A stretch of DNA of 64,000 nt from Taenia hydatigena (GCA_036345935.2 JADWOT020000005.1:17772369-17836368), one strand, 5' to 3'. Numbered from the stretch's first letter, positions 27,276-52,781 are shown. Translations and numbers: made by a program. The notes: a model not told the origin generated them from the letters alone.

Positions 27276-28273
27276 AAAAGCATTTAGCTTAAATAAAATT
27301 GCAGACCTAAAACTTCTCTTCATTTTTAACTGATGAGGAAATATTTTTTTTTTCTAATTTAAAGCTCCCCATGTCTTTTAATCAATTATGCTTAAAAGAA
27401 CGCATGCTGCATGTCGCAACACGCTGGTCAGTGTCATTAATCGATTGACAGTTTCGATAATAGGGAAATGCAATGAGGGGATTGTACTTAGAGCTAAAGA
27501 GTTTCCAGTAAATATCCTCTCAAAAGGATAAACAAAAAGCCTAAAGCTTATTGCCAACGCCACATAAAAAGCCACTGTCACTGATCAGTGTCAATCCAAC
27601 CGTGTAACTAATCTGTTCTTGATTGCTCCACGCTTACAAGCACTCAGATTTTGGCAGCCTTCTTTGGTGATATGAGTATTTGCGATGGAATCGTGCCTTG
27701 TTTTGCCGGTATTAATGTCAGCAATACTAGCAAGAAATGGATAAAATGTCCCTTTTAGCGACGTCTCTTGCTTTGGAGTCTATCCATGTGTTCGTGTAAG
27801 TCTCCAGTGGCACAGTCTTATCTGATGTTATGTAGCAAGGTTTTGTAGGCATTCCATGCAAAATCACAGTCAAAATCTCTCCCACACGTGCGGACATACA
27901 CCTGACAGGGCACGGAGACTACTATCATGGCAGTGATCTGCCTTCTCTTTCCGCGGCGAACTCTCAACAAGTTTACTCCGATGACGACAGATGATAAGGA
28001 CCGTGTCCGGGCAAGTATTATCGAGAAGTTCGGTTTTCTCGGCCCAGAAAAGACGACACGAAGAAATGTAGCGCCTGGCTTGAGTCCACAACCCCTATTT
28101 TATCCCATCCAATTCACAAGTATTCTTTTCTACTGACCTACGAGAGGTAGATTTTATCACCGTTGAGATGTCATTTACCTAGCGGGAGACAAAAGGAGAT
28201 TAAGAAAAAAGTATGAGTACACAAACACGCGAAGGTGGCCTATCTACACTACGCATCTCTATGATCCTCTTTA

Positions 28274-28517
28274 ATGCCTCAATATATGCCTTTTGCCTAT
28301 CTGGTAGCTGAGCCAAAGCGCCAAACGATGCAGACCAGCAATGAAGATCGTAAGCCAACGCCTCCGTTGCTTGATCCAGACATTCGACTCCCACTGGAAA
28401 TGAAACTCATGTCGCAGCCAACCCGCGGATCTGCCGAAAAACCGGCACTACGCGCCACCTGCGATATCTCGGCGGGTCATATTTGGGGACCGTATCGGAT
28501 TGCTCGACTCTTTCGAA
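28274..28517 (+). CDS. Tentative N-terminal exon of the FOG-like gene (PR-like segment)
   Basis: Open from ATG 28274 (another ATG at 28328). The segment ALRATCDISAGHIWGPYRI resembles the part of FOG1/FOG2 where a short basic stretch leads to a WGPF motif at the start of the PR-like domain. Splicing to the 28833 exon needs a phase-1 donor. The only one I find is GTACAA at 28518, which is weak; a better-looking GTGAGA further on at 28571 is out of phase. So the segment is probably coding, but its 3' boundary and the real start are uncertain. Confidence 0.45.
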
Positions 28518-31500
28518 GTACAAGTCCGCCCCGTGAAAGCAACGCAGCCTCAGCTCATAGACAGATCACCGTTCTAGTGAGAATGAATGATTAGAAGATA
28601 AGCTTATCGCTAAAAATTTTATTTTAAGGCTTTTTTGTCATTAGAGTGGAAACACATGTGATCTAATCGTTCAAGTGAATGAGGAAAACGCTTGGATCAA
28701 GCTAGTTCAGGAGCCATCCATAACCGACGCCTCAAATGTGGAGATAATTCTAGAAAGTTGGTCGACTTTTGAAGACTGATAGCTTGACATTTCCCCTTCA
28801 CTGCCTAACTCTTAATTTCTATCCCTCCTCAGTTGTACCAGAGACAATTAGTGTGGTCTCACTCACCAACATCACATCGGGCAGCCAAATCCGGGGTGCA
28901 ATTAAGCTGGTCCCTCCTAGTGAGTTTCTTCCTTATTCATGCTTACCATCACCTGCATCATCATCGGTAGAAGCCTAGAAATTGCTTCCGAGGCGCCAGA
29001 TAAAGTGGCGCTAGAGTCGCAAAGGGGAGAGAGGGAAAGGGAGCTGATAAAGAAGAGTACTTCATTAGGACTCCGAAGTAGTATGGGTTTATCTCAGCAA
29101 TAAAGCAGTGTGCAGAGGGACAGTGTAGACCGGATCCTTAGAAGTATTTTTCTTCTCTTGATCGTCTTCAAAGTCGAGGCAGTCGAATGGAGACAACTCC
29201 TAACTGTAAAGTTAGATTAGTAAAGGAAATAGTAAGAAAGAGAGTAGAAGGAAGGGGACTGAGCTAGTGGCAACGGTGGTGGCGATGAAGATACGTGTGT
29301 GTGCGTGTGTACAAGTTGCCTTCCGGCGCGCACTATCTCTCCAAGCAATCTTAATGTGTTGGGTGGCTCCGACTAAAAAGCCTGGTGGGCTCACGACAAC
29401 GTGTTTGAAGATGCCTATCTCTACATTTCTGCATAATTACATTCACGTTTTTGAGGCCAACGCAGCTGGATGTCAGTTCTGACGCTCTCCGACGCATCTC
29501 TAAAGGCGTATTGAGGCATGTCAGCATAGAAAGGTTATTTATTAGCCCCAGAAGGGTTGAATTGCATAACATAACACCAAACTGTTAACTCGACAGCTCC
29601 TGTTTCATTTGGGCATGTCATTTCAACGTATAGCCTCTTCTCCTTCTTTTGATCATCTTCTAAGTCCCTTATGTTTAAGCTGTTACAAGTCTCCTTGCGA
29701 CCAACTGTCAACCAGAACCGTGGATAGGGCAAGTGCTTTATATCTTGCAGGGAACTCCATTTATTTCAATAGCAGCACGTGCTTGAAATTTGGTTTGTAA
29801 CCCTGGGTACGTCGTCCTGCAAGGCCTCTGGTCCCAAAGGTCAGAGTATGTTCATCAGTAAACATATTCTAAAAGCCAAGTCTTCTTTTGTTGTAAAAGT
29901 AGCCTTCTCTCTTTTTTAACTTAACCTGGCATCACTCCATTACTTAAAAATTCACAGACCTCGAAGTTGGAGATTGACCTAAAGTCAACGCCTTTCCATA
30001 GCTGTTCAGTCCCAAGTCTTTGCAGAATGAGCTAACGATAACAGAGCCCTTCCTGCTAGGATGAGCTGCTAATTTGAGTTGGGGTCGTTTATGGCCATCA
30101 CCAATGCAACGTCTAGGATCACTCCGAGGGCGTAATAGGGTACAACCGTTTGGAAGGAGGTTTATTAGTAGCATACAGGAAAGGACTTGTGACTAATAGG
30201 CTCTGACGTGACGCCATGCCAATTGGACAATAAAATAAAATCTCGGTTAGATGATCAGATCTTTAAAACAAATGGGGCTTCAATATTTTGTCACTTTATT
30301 AAAGCAAGACGAATTCATCGATGCAAATTGCGTTCACTTGAAATATGAATCGACGAACTAATTAGCACCTCTTCCCACCATAGATTCATCTGGAGCCTCA
30401 AAAAGTGGATCTCCCTCACCTCCAGTGGTCACTCCGAGTTACACTGGACCTCCAGCAGGAGCATCAGCGACCACGACCACTAGTGGTCCAAAACGGGACA
30501 AAAAGTGCCTTTACTGTGGCATCTTCTTCTCAAGTTTGGACACTCTCACCGCTCACATGACCAATTATTGTTCGCGACGACCTCACCTTGCCACGCCACC
30601 CAGCGGATCGTCCGCAAGCAGTAGCAGCAACAGTAGTGGTGTTGGGGTTGCCTCTTCGAATCCTGAAAAGGGCGCTGTTAGTGCTGCTGACCTCGGTGAC
30701 CCCGGTGTCAGTGAACCCACCACCTCACAGGCTTCAGGTTGGTTTTAAAGGCAATTTGCAAAAAAATGCGTGTCACTACGAATATTACTTCACTCTGGAA
30801 GAAAGAGAAATAAAGAAAATTAGTGCTATTTTAGAGCTTACCTTCCGTCGTGTAACAAAATTAAGAGCACAACAATGAAGTCAGCTTAAAATTTTGAAGA
30901 AGAGTTCGACAGTGCTGCGAAAACGCAAACACATGAAAAGGAATCGCGGCGCGAATGAAACAGTCAATCGAAATGGGGAGAATTAGAGTCAATGGGTGCT
31001 TGTAGCAGCACCAGCGAGGGCTTGTACGTTGCGGTTGTGAAATACAGCTTCTCAACAGTAAGACATTTGCATGGCGTAAGCTTCAAAGTTGTCCGTAGGT
31101 CAGTAAGTTGTGAACTTTGCCCTGGTGGATTAAAAACCAACTTGTGGAAGTCACTCTTGTAAGCATGCATTTTGTGAGACGTCTTATCCCAGATAATCAG
31201 AGCATAGACCCTCACATTATTACTCAGGAGGTGAGTTTTTTAGTGGAACACAGCAACGTCCTTTTAAGGTTCACCACTTTAAAAGTGGTTGGACTGTACG
31301 GACAAGTCTTTCCCCGACAAAGCCTTTCAGACATTAGCCAAAGTCAAGGGTAAGTGCAGTTAGTTCAGCAGGGCACTGCCGAAACATAAAAGCAGTTTCC
31401 ACTCCCGGAATGACAAACTCCACTGTTGCGAGGGTCATGAAATTCCCGAGTTGACCCACAGGTCAGTAAAATTGGAATGTATATGCTCACTAGTGTGCGA

Positions 31501-34500
31501 ATTAATTCTTTTAGCAAGAAAGAGGAAGTAAGAGAAGGAGGGGTGGGGTGAGGAAGGAGCTGGATGAATGTTGATACATGGGAGATAAGGCGAAAGCAAA
31601 CAAGCCTTAAATACTCCTTATCTCAAATGGCCGGGTGAGTTGATTTTATCTTCAACTCATCGATAAATCGCCTTTGAAGTTGGTCACTCAGTCGGTTAGG
31701 GAGCAGTTGCATGGGGGCAATTAAACTCTGCCTCTCCCTCTCTCTCTTCCTACGTTCCTTCACCATAGCGACTCAATCAGTGCTCTCAACGAAATTCGGT
31801 CCAGATGCTATTTAGGACGATGGATGAATCGAGTTTGGTTTGTTTCAGGGCTTTAGCCAACATCTGTTTCGCTACAGGTACACTCAACCTACCTTTGAAG
31901 CACATATCGCCCAATGAGACATCGTTAATCAGGGCAATTTTAATCATGATCAAGGGAGAACAGGATTTAGAAGGTTGAACAGTCCGATTACTCTAAGTTT
32001 GGAGTTTAGAATGCTATCTTGAGTGCTGCTGACTACTTTCAGTACGAAGTCGGACCCATCGCATCTCTTGTCGTATGAGATATTCTCGTATGACTCGACC
32101 TTTCGAGCTTCAGTTCCATCGTAGATCCAATGCAGCACCACAGATAACCCCAAACGTCTAAAAAGTGATTGTGCGGATGGCGATGTTATCACTAATGCGT
32201 GCACCAAAACTAAGCCCTCGACTGTTCAGCACGCTCGCTTAGGGCCTCACGTGTGTGACACGTTTTTTGTCAGCTTATGACAGCTGTTGTACCAAATCGT
32301 GTATCGCGAATAGATTGGTTAGGCTTAAACTACTTAGAGAACTTGGAATTATTCACAGTCACCCGAAGAAGTGTGTATTCAGAGTTGGAAATATACTTTA
32401 TATTCGGAGTTATTCCTTCGCAATTTGGTTGATTTCATCGGAGTTGGATAAATTACAGACACCTTTAAAGTATAACTCCGTGGAAGTCATGTTGAATAGG
32501 AGGCTCAAGAACCAAGAGGCATTCTCCGTTTCATCAAACCTTTTCTATTCAGCCTTCTCTTGGCCAAGCAGAAACACTCCAGGAAAGCGTTTGAACGGAC
32601 TAGCGAACCCACATTCTCCACACAATACCAATCGCTCGACTCCCTGTAGCAGTGGCGGTGGTGCTAGCAACAGCGGACGCAGCGGTGTCTCCCCACCCGG
32701 TCTCCCCCGTCCCCCTCCAGACCTGAGCAGTGTTCTTGCTGCTGCAGCTGTTGCAAACACCACTGATCCTCTTGTTACATTCGCCGCCACCCTCGCCTCC
32801 TTCGGTCGGTGCAGAGCCCCACCAGTCACGGCAGAACAACAAGCTCATCATCAACTTCACCCCTCGGCTGAGGAGAAATCTCGTGCTCTCTACTGTCGCG
32901 GTTGTCAGCGCTTCTACTCCAATTCCATCTTCTCCTTCCACGTGGGTATCAGTCGACACTTGAACAAGCTTGCGGTGGAGGGCAGTACTGATGTGGGTCA
33001 CTTGGCGGACGCAGCAAAGCGCCTCGGTTTGGTGATGACCGCTCCTCTTATCACCGATGCGGGATTCGTCTATGTACCAGTTCATCCGATGTGTGGTGGA
33101 GGTGGAAGTGGTAGTGCATGTGGAGCGGGAAGAGGAGAAAGCGGTGGGAGTGGAGTGCGAGCTCCACTCGACCTTCGAACTGCGAAGTCGACAGGAGAGG
33201 AGACAACAGCAGTGGTGGCAGCGGAAGAGACAGGATCAGCACCCACGATACCCCAGCAGAATACAACGAACAGCCTCCTAGCGACGATTATCTCGGGTTT
33301 GGTAAGCGGAAGCTTGGGTCCCCCGGGACCACCACCACCTCCACCACCCCCGCCTCCACCACCACCGCCACCACCACCGGTCCCACCCCCAAACTGGTGG
33401 TTTGGAGGAAAGTTGCCAGATACAGCAGCATTGGAGGCTTTTTTACAAGCCGTGGCGTCAGGACAGTCACACCATCTCAATTCACCAGCAGATATTGCCA
33501 GAACTTCCACAGAAGGATCCACTGTTGAGGTACAGAGGCCCTATCTCTGCACCAATTGCCAAACTCGCTTCCAGGCCTACACCACTTTCAAGGTAAGCTC
33601 CGTGAGTCGCCTAATGGGAGATCTTTTGGAGCGTTCAAATCATCATATTGTAGGATTTGGCGGCTGCATCTCTCGAAACTAATGCTTAATTCTTGTTTGC
33701 AAGAAGTTAGCACTATCAGACTGATACTTGACAATTCCGAGTTTCGATGGAAAGAAAGATGCATAGACAAAGTAGAAATATAAGGAATGAAAACCAGACC
33801 GGTAACACAGATATCCACCCATAAAACGGACATCTGCCGGCTGAGATAAGCTCTGCAGCTGTGGCCGACCTCAGTCCCTCATCCCAAGCTAAAGTTGTGG
33901 CTAAAACCCCAATCCGCATGGTTTCCATTTCCTGGGCTATAGAGGGCGTATTGTTTACACAGCCCTCAGTGCCGAGGTTGTGAAGAGGAGAATGAGGTAG
34001 AGAAGCTGTGCACGAGTATGTCGATTGATGAAGAGGCGATAAGCGACTTGCGGCTTAAAGGCGCCAAGGAAAAACCAAGATGGAGGCGATACGAAGATGC
34101 TGGCGCCGGTTGAGAGGCGCGCATCTGCGCGCACGTGCGGCGATAGCCTGGAAACAGGGCTCGCGGTAGGTGGAAATATCGACAAGAGCGAGCCCTCCTC
34201 TCTTGCTCCTCTGTAGATTGAGATCTCCGATTAACTCAGCAACACTGGGTGGAGCTGAGACTGGCGCCGCCTTGCTTATTTCGTGATTCCGATAGCCGAT
34301 AAGGACCAACTCATCCAAAAGTGCTTTACTCACAGAAGAAAATATCTACTCCGCAAACACTTTGCTGGCAAACATTTTAGGCACATCAGCAGTACTACTG
34401 CCAAGGGCGTCGCAAGGGGAGCATGACATCAGAAAACACAGCCAATTTCCACGGTAACACAACATCGTCCACTCCACAGAGCACCAAATCTTCGACGAGT

Positions 34501-34953
34501 TCAGAACGTTCACACTCACCGAAAAGACGGCGTCTGGCAGAGGCGGATAGCTGTCCAATGACACTGTGCATGAAGCCCACCTCGCCACTCTCACAAGGCG
34601 ACAGTAGCGAAACCTCTCCCTCCTCTCGATCCTTAAACGGTGATTGGGAACATGTAGGGGGAGGGAGCTCTGAGTTACGGTGTCGCTTGTGTGGTTATAT
34701 TGGTCAGACTACCCGTGGCATGAAGATGCACAACCGCTTGCACGAGTGTACGGCCGCCTCAAGCGCCAACTCCAGCATGTAATTTTGAAGCACAAAATAA
34801 ACCCTACTTACTTTAAAAAGTAAGAGTAACTTTTGCTCCTTGTATTTCAGGCGGGCGAAAACACTGAAGCCGTCCAGTCCCAAATCACCAAATGCCGCGG
34901 TAGAGGCCGACTCAAGTCCGCCCCACAGCTTTCCGACTCAACCACTGTGCTAA
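28274..34953 (+). CDS. FOG/ZFPM (Friend of GATA, u-shaped)-like multi-zinc-finger cofactor
   Basis: FOG proteins bind the N-terminal finger of GATA factors in the nucleus and recruit co-repressors. My model has six exons: 28274-28517 (tentative), 28833-28919, 30384-30737, 32553-33592, 34381-34778 and 34851-34953. The phases close, giving about 741 residues. Seen: C2HC finger 1 in exon 3 (CLYCG...HMTNYC) with spacing C-X2-C-X12-H-X4-C; a divergent finger in exon 4 (CRGC...FHVGISRH); C2HC finger 2, split by the exon 4/5 junction exactly before AHQQYYC, with the same spacing; a standard C2H2 finger (CRLC...HNRLH) in exon 5. Between the fingers lies PLDLR at 33164-33178, of the CtBP-binding PxDLS type, and a proline run at about 33328-33390. 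The first exon carries a WGPY segment like the FOG PR-like region. The two C2HC fingers with FOG spacing plus the CtBP-type motif make this family the best fit. Fewer fingers are present than in vertebrate FOG. The true 5' end is unresolved. Confidence 0.8.
33328..33400 (+). repeat. In-frame proline-codon repeat (CCA/CCG/CCT)n
   Basis: Encodes a run of about 20 prolines between the PLDLR motif and the second C2HC finger of the FOG-like protein. Proline runs of this type bind EVH1, WW or profilin-type domains. The Gly-rich minus-strand frame opposite it is a shadow. Confidence 0.85.
34796..34801 (+). terminator. Candidate early poly(A) signal AATAAA
   Basis: Lies 14 nt after an in-frame TAA (34780-34782) reached if the last intron of the FOG-like gene is not removed. 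Both the spliced and unspliced messages read Met at this codon (AT|G or ATG) and then diverge. It may support a shorter isoform lacking the last 33 residues. Confidence 0.35.
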
Positions 34954-35744
34954 CCTAAAGAACTCCTCCACCTCCTCTAATTGCCACAAGACAAATTGTT
35001 ACCACCTAAGCGCATTTTCTTACTCGTTTCTTGCACATCAGACGCATTAGAATCCTCAACTGCGACAAAATATACCAGATATACAGCAGGATCGATGTGA
35101 ATTCTTAGTAGGTGACAACGAAAGTAATCATGGCAGGGGCAGGAACGGCATTCTGAAACCAGAACCGGTGAAAAAAGATGTGGTACTCCCTCAATGCTTA
35201 ACCCAACGAACAAACACCCACATAGTGGAGGAGTGGCGAAACCCAAGCCTACGTATTCAAGACAGGGCAGGCTAATCACTCCCAAACCATGAATATCCTC
35301 GTCCACTTTGAAGTGCTAAGGCCAGCCAATTCGTTTGGGGCTTGATACAGCCAGCAACGATGGATCATTAGCCCGTGGTGCTAGAAGCGAGAATAGCAGT
35401 CAACTCATGTCCGCGAAATACAACTAGATTATAGAAACACCGAGTAAATGATGCCTCAGATCTAAGTCGTAAAGACGAGCTACTCTAAAGATTTAAGGCT
35501 TTAATTTCGGAAATTAGAAGACAAGAAAGTCAGAAACAAGCTTTAACAAAGGCTTCTCGAACGACATCAACAAAGAACGCGTAGCTTGAGCGCTAATAGA
35601 TATTAAGTAATGCCATAACTAAACACCCCGATATCATCGAGGAGGCAGATAGTAATATCGTGAAATGGAGTCGTGCATCAATAACTAGGAAGACATCCAG
35701 CCAAACTCAAATGAAGAGAAAAAAATAAAAGTTTGTCCCGTACG
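34954..35744. other. Convergent intergenic region between FOG-like gene and RPL9
   Basis: The two genes point at each other across about 800 bp. It should contain both 3' UTRs. No conserved coding segment is recognisable; the 109-codon minus frame at 34977-35306 has no domain character. Confidence 0.5.
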
Positions 35745-35750
35745 TTTATT
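35745..35750 (-). terminator. Poly(A) signal AATAAA of RPL9
   Basis: TTTATT on the + strand, that is AATAAA on the coding strand, begins about 8 nt after the RPL9 stop codon, implying a very short 3' UTR. Confidence 0.6.
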
Positions 35751-35757
35751 ATTCAAT

Positions 35758-36364
35758 TCACTTCATTTCCTCAACAGTACCACGGCTAGAAACGTAGATG
35801 CCATCCAGGAATTTTCGGATATCCTTATGGCGTGCAGCACATGATTGCTGAATGAGGGCAGCTAGCAGAATGTGCATTAAAGAAACGCAACAACGACTTA
35901 CCGCACTTGGAGACATCCTCAATATTATTTCCCTGGATTAAAAGAGTATCGGAAGCACCACCACCTCCAACAGCCTTCACGCCCGGGAGCATTGGAATAA
36001 CACGAGTAGTTCGCTCACCGAGGAAGTTCTTAATGGCGACCTTGGAACCGTCGGCAGGAACGATAACGTTGATAGGAAAGTGGGCGTGCAAAGTCTGCAT
36101 CCTATACTCATACCCAAATTGAACACCCTTGATCATGTTCTCAATATGACTGCAAACAGTGCGGACAGCTGCTAATTCTTTGCGCACACCAAAGTACTTA
36201 GTGACAGTGACAGCACGCTTCGTCGCCTTTATGTCCAGAGCGAGATGACGGAAATCACGCTTCAGAATCCCCCGCTTCCCCTTCACGGTGACGACACGTG
36301 ACCGTACTGATACCTTAACATTGGTGGGGACCTTTATGCGCTCGGTCGAGGCAATAACCTTCAT
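35758..36364 (-). CDS. RPL9: 60S ribosomal protein L9 (uL6)
   Basis: Component of the large cytosolic ribosomal subunit near the GTPase-associated region. Exons are 35902-36364 and 35758-35861, giving 188 residues against 192 in human RPL9. Seen: start [13 protein letters not shown], the [12 protein letters not shown] strand region, [23 protein letters not shown], and the conserved end [13 protein letters not shown] in exon 2. The exons join in phase 1 (TGC G/CT) with GTAAGT...CTAG boundaries around a 40-nt intron. Without splicing the frame runs into a non-homologous tail, so the intron is real. A TTTTAG acceptor sits one base upstream of the ATG, so the 5' leader comes either from a cis 5' UTR exon or from spliced-leader trans-splicing. 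A housekeeping gene expected to be highly expressed. Confidence 0.97.
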
Positions 36365-36959
36365 CCTAAAAGCTACAATACAGCCTAGTTAAACGTAGCA
36401 AGAAAACCCACCCGCCGGACCACGCTAATAGAAGAACTGCGAAGCGAGCGAAAGTCCCCAGGCATCCATTAAAACAAGTCCAAGCTTTAAGTGAATAATT
36501 ATCCTATTTTTCAACGTCACAGACTTATAAAAAATATAAATATTTGGCTATTTTTAAATTTTACAAGCTATGAGTAGAAAATATGTGCAGTATTTTCCAA
36601 ATTGTCACATGCGATTAACCTATTTAAGCACATGTTAAAGCATTTTTTAAATTCGATTTTTCTGAGGATTAATCATATACATCAATTTTGTATTTGCGAT
36701 TTCATTTTTTAATCTAGTTTAACCTATTAATGTGAGCGCTTAAGATGGCCAAGTACCGTCCTACAACCTAGCTGACTTGCAGATAGAATTCTCAGTGGTG
36801 TTAGCGTAGATGGCTCCCCATTTCCTCCTCTTCTCTTCTTCCGCCCCTACTATTACAAAGCTGGATATCCCCAGACGTCTTTATTATATGTTGAGGACAG
36901 CTACAGAGTAACAACCACGCCGGGCCATGAGCCGGTTAAAATTGCTGTAGCGTCCCGAG

Positions 36960-37025
36960 GCTCCCGGACAGAGGGAAATATACTGCTGGCATGGCCCGGA
37001 GGCCAGCCCACGCAGCTAGGGCAAT
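36960..37025 (+). repeat. Dispersed repeat family 1, core fragment g
   Basis: CTGGCATGGCCCGGAGGCCAG followed by CCCACGCAG matches the core of copies a, b, c and f. The core is a perfect CTGGC/GCCAG stem with an 11-base loop. Confidence 0.55.
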
Positions 37026-38334
37026 ATGGCCACCTCTGTGACCTTGTCAGAAACTGGCAGTTCTAACAAGCAAAGTACTACAATTGCATTCCCGCCTCTG
37101 GCCTACAGAACACATTTGAAGGCCATAAGTATTACAGTTAGAGCTTGACGTTTATTTTGTTTCATAATGAATTTAAGTAATACATTTAGAAACTTCTAGG
37201 AATGGACCATTATCCTGAACTTCTAGGTACCTGTTATATATCCTATTTTGAATCAATGGCAAATCTCACGGATGGGTTTTCCTCAAGGCCTGATCTATCT
37301 CGAAGGAATTTTTATCGCGTTTGGGAAATTTGCTCTTGATAATTACACAGGATAGTGATGAAATAAATTCAGATCCCCTCCACTAGTTTAGCGATTTAAA
37401 AATGTGTTTTTTGTTAATAAAATACCTTTCTTCTCTTTATCTTTGTCATGACTGATCCAATTGTCACTTAAATTGATTCGATATTGGCAAAGAGCGTGTG
37501 CGATTTGGTGAGTTTTTGCTAGATTTGTGAAGAGTCGAATTAGTATGGAAGAAAATGTATTGATAATGCACAGAAAGACTGTGGGTCCATGAGCATGGTC
37601 GAGAGCGCGGTTCTTAGAGCGGAACTGCAACCTGCGGGGAAAGAAGTGCCCGTGCAGGTAAACAATTTGCCAAGCAAATTTTTAAATCGTCAAACTTGAA
37701 TTGATCTCTTTCATTTTACTCAAATTAATAAGTAGAAATTATTTTTTGTCAGTCAAGTTGGTATCGTTGAAGGCCAATTGTCTGTTTTGGTGAAGAGACC
37801 ACCTCGGGTCTCCACTGTTGTACCTTCGCCGGGTGGACTGACCCGAGAGCCATGCTAATAGCCATAAGCCCTAGTGTACTTCGCCTTCAGGAAAGCCTTA
37901 GGATGCTACGTTGGTGATAGGGGAAAGCGACCCCGATCTTAGGGGCGGCCACCCTAATTTCTGCTGTCGGGTGACAAACCTTAGCATGTCAAAAGAAGTA
38001 CACATGCTACGGGTGGGAAAACGGTGGCATTCTATTGCAGAAAGGCTGAAAATGACGCCTTTCTTCGACAACTACTCTAATTCTGTGTTGTACATGGATG
38101 TTAATCACAACTGAACCAGTGCTAGTCCCAAACCATTATAAGAAGTCTCGTGATAGAGCTTGCTACCACACTTGCATGCTGGTTAGATGGAATACAGACA
38201 GGTATGAATGGCCAGCTCTATAGTGAGAATAATGTAGTGAAGAATGAATACAAATTCTCACTCCCAAAGGACTTTGTTTCATCCCATTCTTTGTCATCTG
38301 ACTAGGCTTTGGGGCTGGTGCTCTTACGCCTAAT

Positions 38335-38640
38335 TATGGACGTGCGTGATGGCTAGCACAATTCCCCATTCCCAAATCCATTTTATATGCTGGGCGAAAC
38401 TCCAAATCCAGCAGAACTGTCAAGAGGGATTTAGCTACATTTCTGTCAAACATCTGCTCAGTTGCATGCAAATTCGATGACTGGGTCGGTTGGTTCTCTG
38501 GCGTTTTTCCTACAACACCGGCTACGCTGTCACGGTCGACGCCGAGGATGACGTTCAAAAGGGAAGAGAGGCTGTGCAATGCCAGAGCATTGTCTTCTTT
38601 GCCTTCAGGGAGGTCTTGGAACACTGTAGGTACACTCATA
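38335..38640. repeat. Dispersed composite repeat (family 2), locus C
   Basis: AATCCAGCAGAACTGTCAAG, TTGCATGCAAATTCGATGAC and TTTTTCCTACAACACCG match locus A (13840-13960) and locus D (40560-40680) in order. The minus-strand frames of C and D show a weak shared peptide (FDRN...CASHH), suggesting descent from one sequence, but neither looks like an intact gene. Confidence 0.5.
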
Positions 38641-39094
38641 TATTAACCATAAGAATGCCTTATCTGCTTTCAAACTCTGGTTCTCTTTGCGCATAAGCAT
38701 AATTCTAGGCCAGCTTAAAATGCGGTAAAATCTGAATTCTAATTAATTTTATCCCACCTTTTGTTTGCGTGTTTAAGCATTACATCCTCAAAATCAACAG
38801 CTCTGTGCGGTAAAGGTTTTCTCAGACCAAAATTTCCCGGTGAAACTGGACTAGATTATTTAAGCTTTGCAGGATCGCACAAAGTCCGAAGAAACTTTTT
38901 CAAATTATCTGAAATCGTTCTATTAGTGTCGGTAATGAGAAATCCGTAGTTGAACATGAAGTTAGTGTTCTAGGCGAATGGGTAACAAATGTTGTCTGTC
39001 AAGCTTCATTTTGTTAAACTTCATTTACACTTTATTTATGCATCAATTATGATTTTTCTCCGAAGATTTTAATGCCCTCGAATAACCCAAAGGT

Positions 39095-52781
<13,687 letters not shown>

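Larger units (their letters stand above)
36366..39030. other. RPL9 upstream region and 3' flank of the COE gene
   Basis: No coding exon is recognised. The RPL9 promoter must lie in the first part. A family 1 repeat core occurs at 36960-37025 and a family 2 repeat copy at 38335-38640. The rest is AT-rich unique-looking sequence. Confidence 0.5.

Noticed and set aside
30738..30748. FOG-like protein ending at the stop 30746-30748
   Set aside because: The stop lies just past a GTTGGT donor; splicing from 30737 to 32553 is in phase and continues to further fingers.
32255..32552. Upstream extension of the 475-codon frame before 32553
   Set aside because: It lacks FOG character, and a pyrimidine-rich TTCAG acceptor at 32552 joins in phase with the previous exon.
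32600..33522. Long minus-strand and alternative-frame open frames opposite the FOG-like exon
   Set aside because: They are shadows of a GC-rich coding exon; the Gly-rich run is the reverse of the proline tract.
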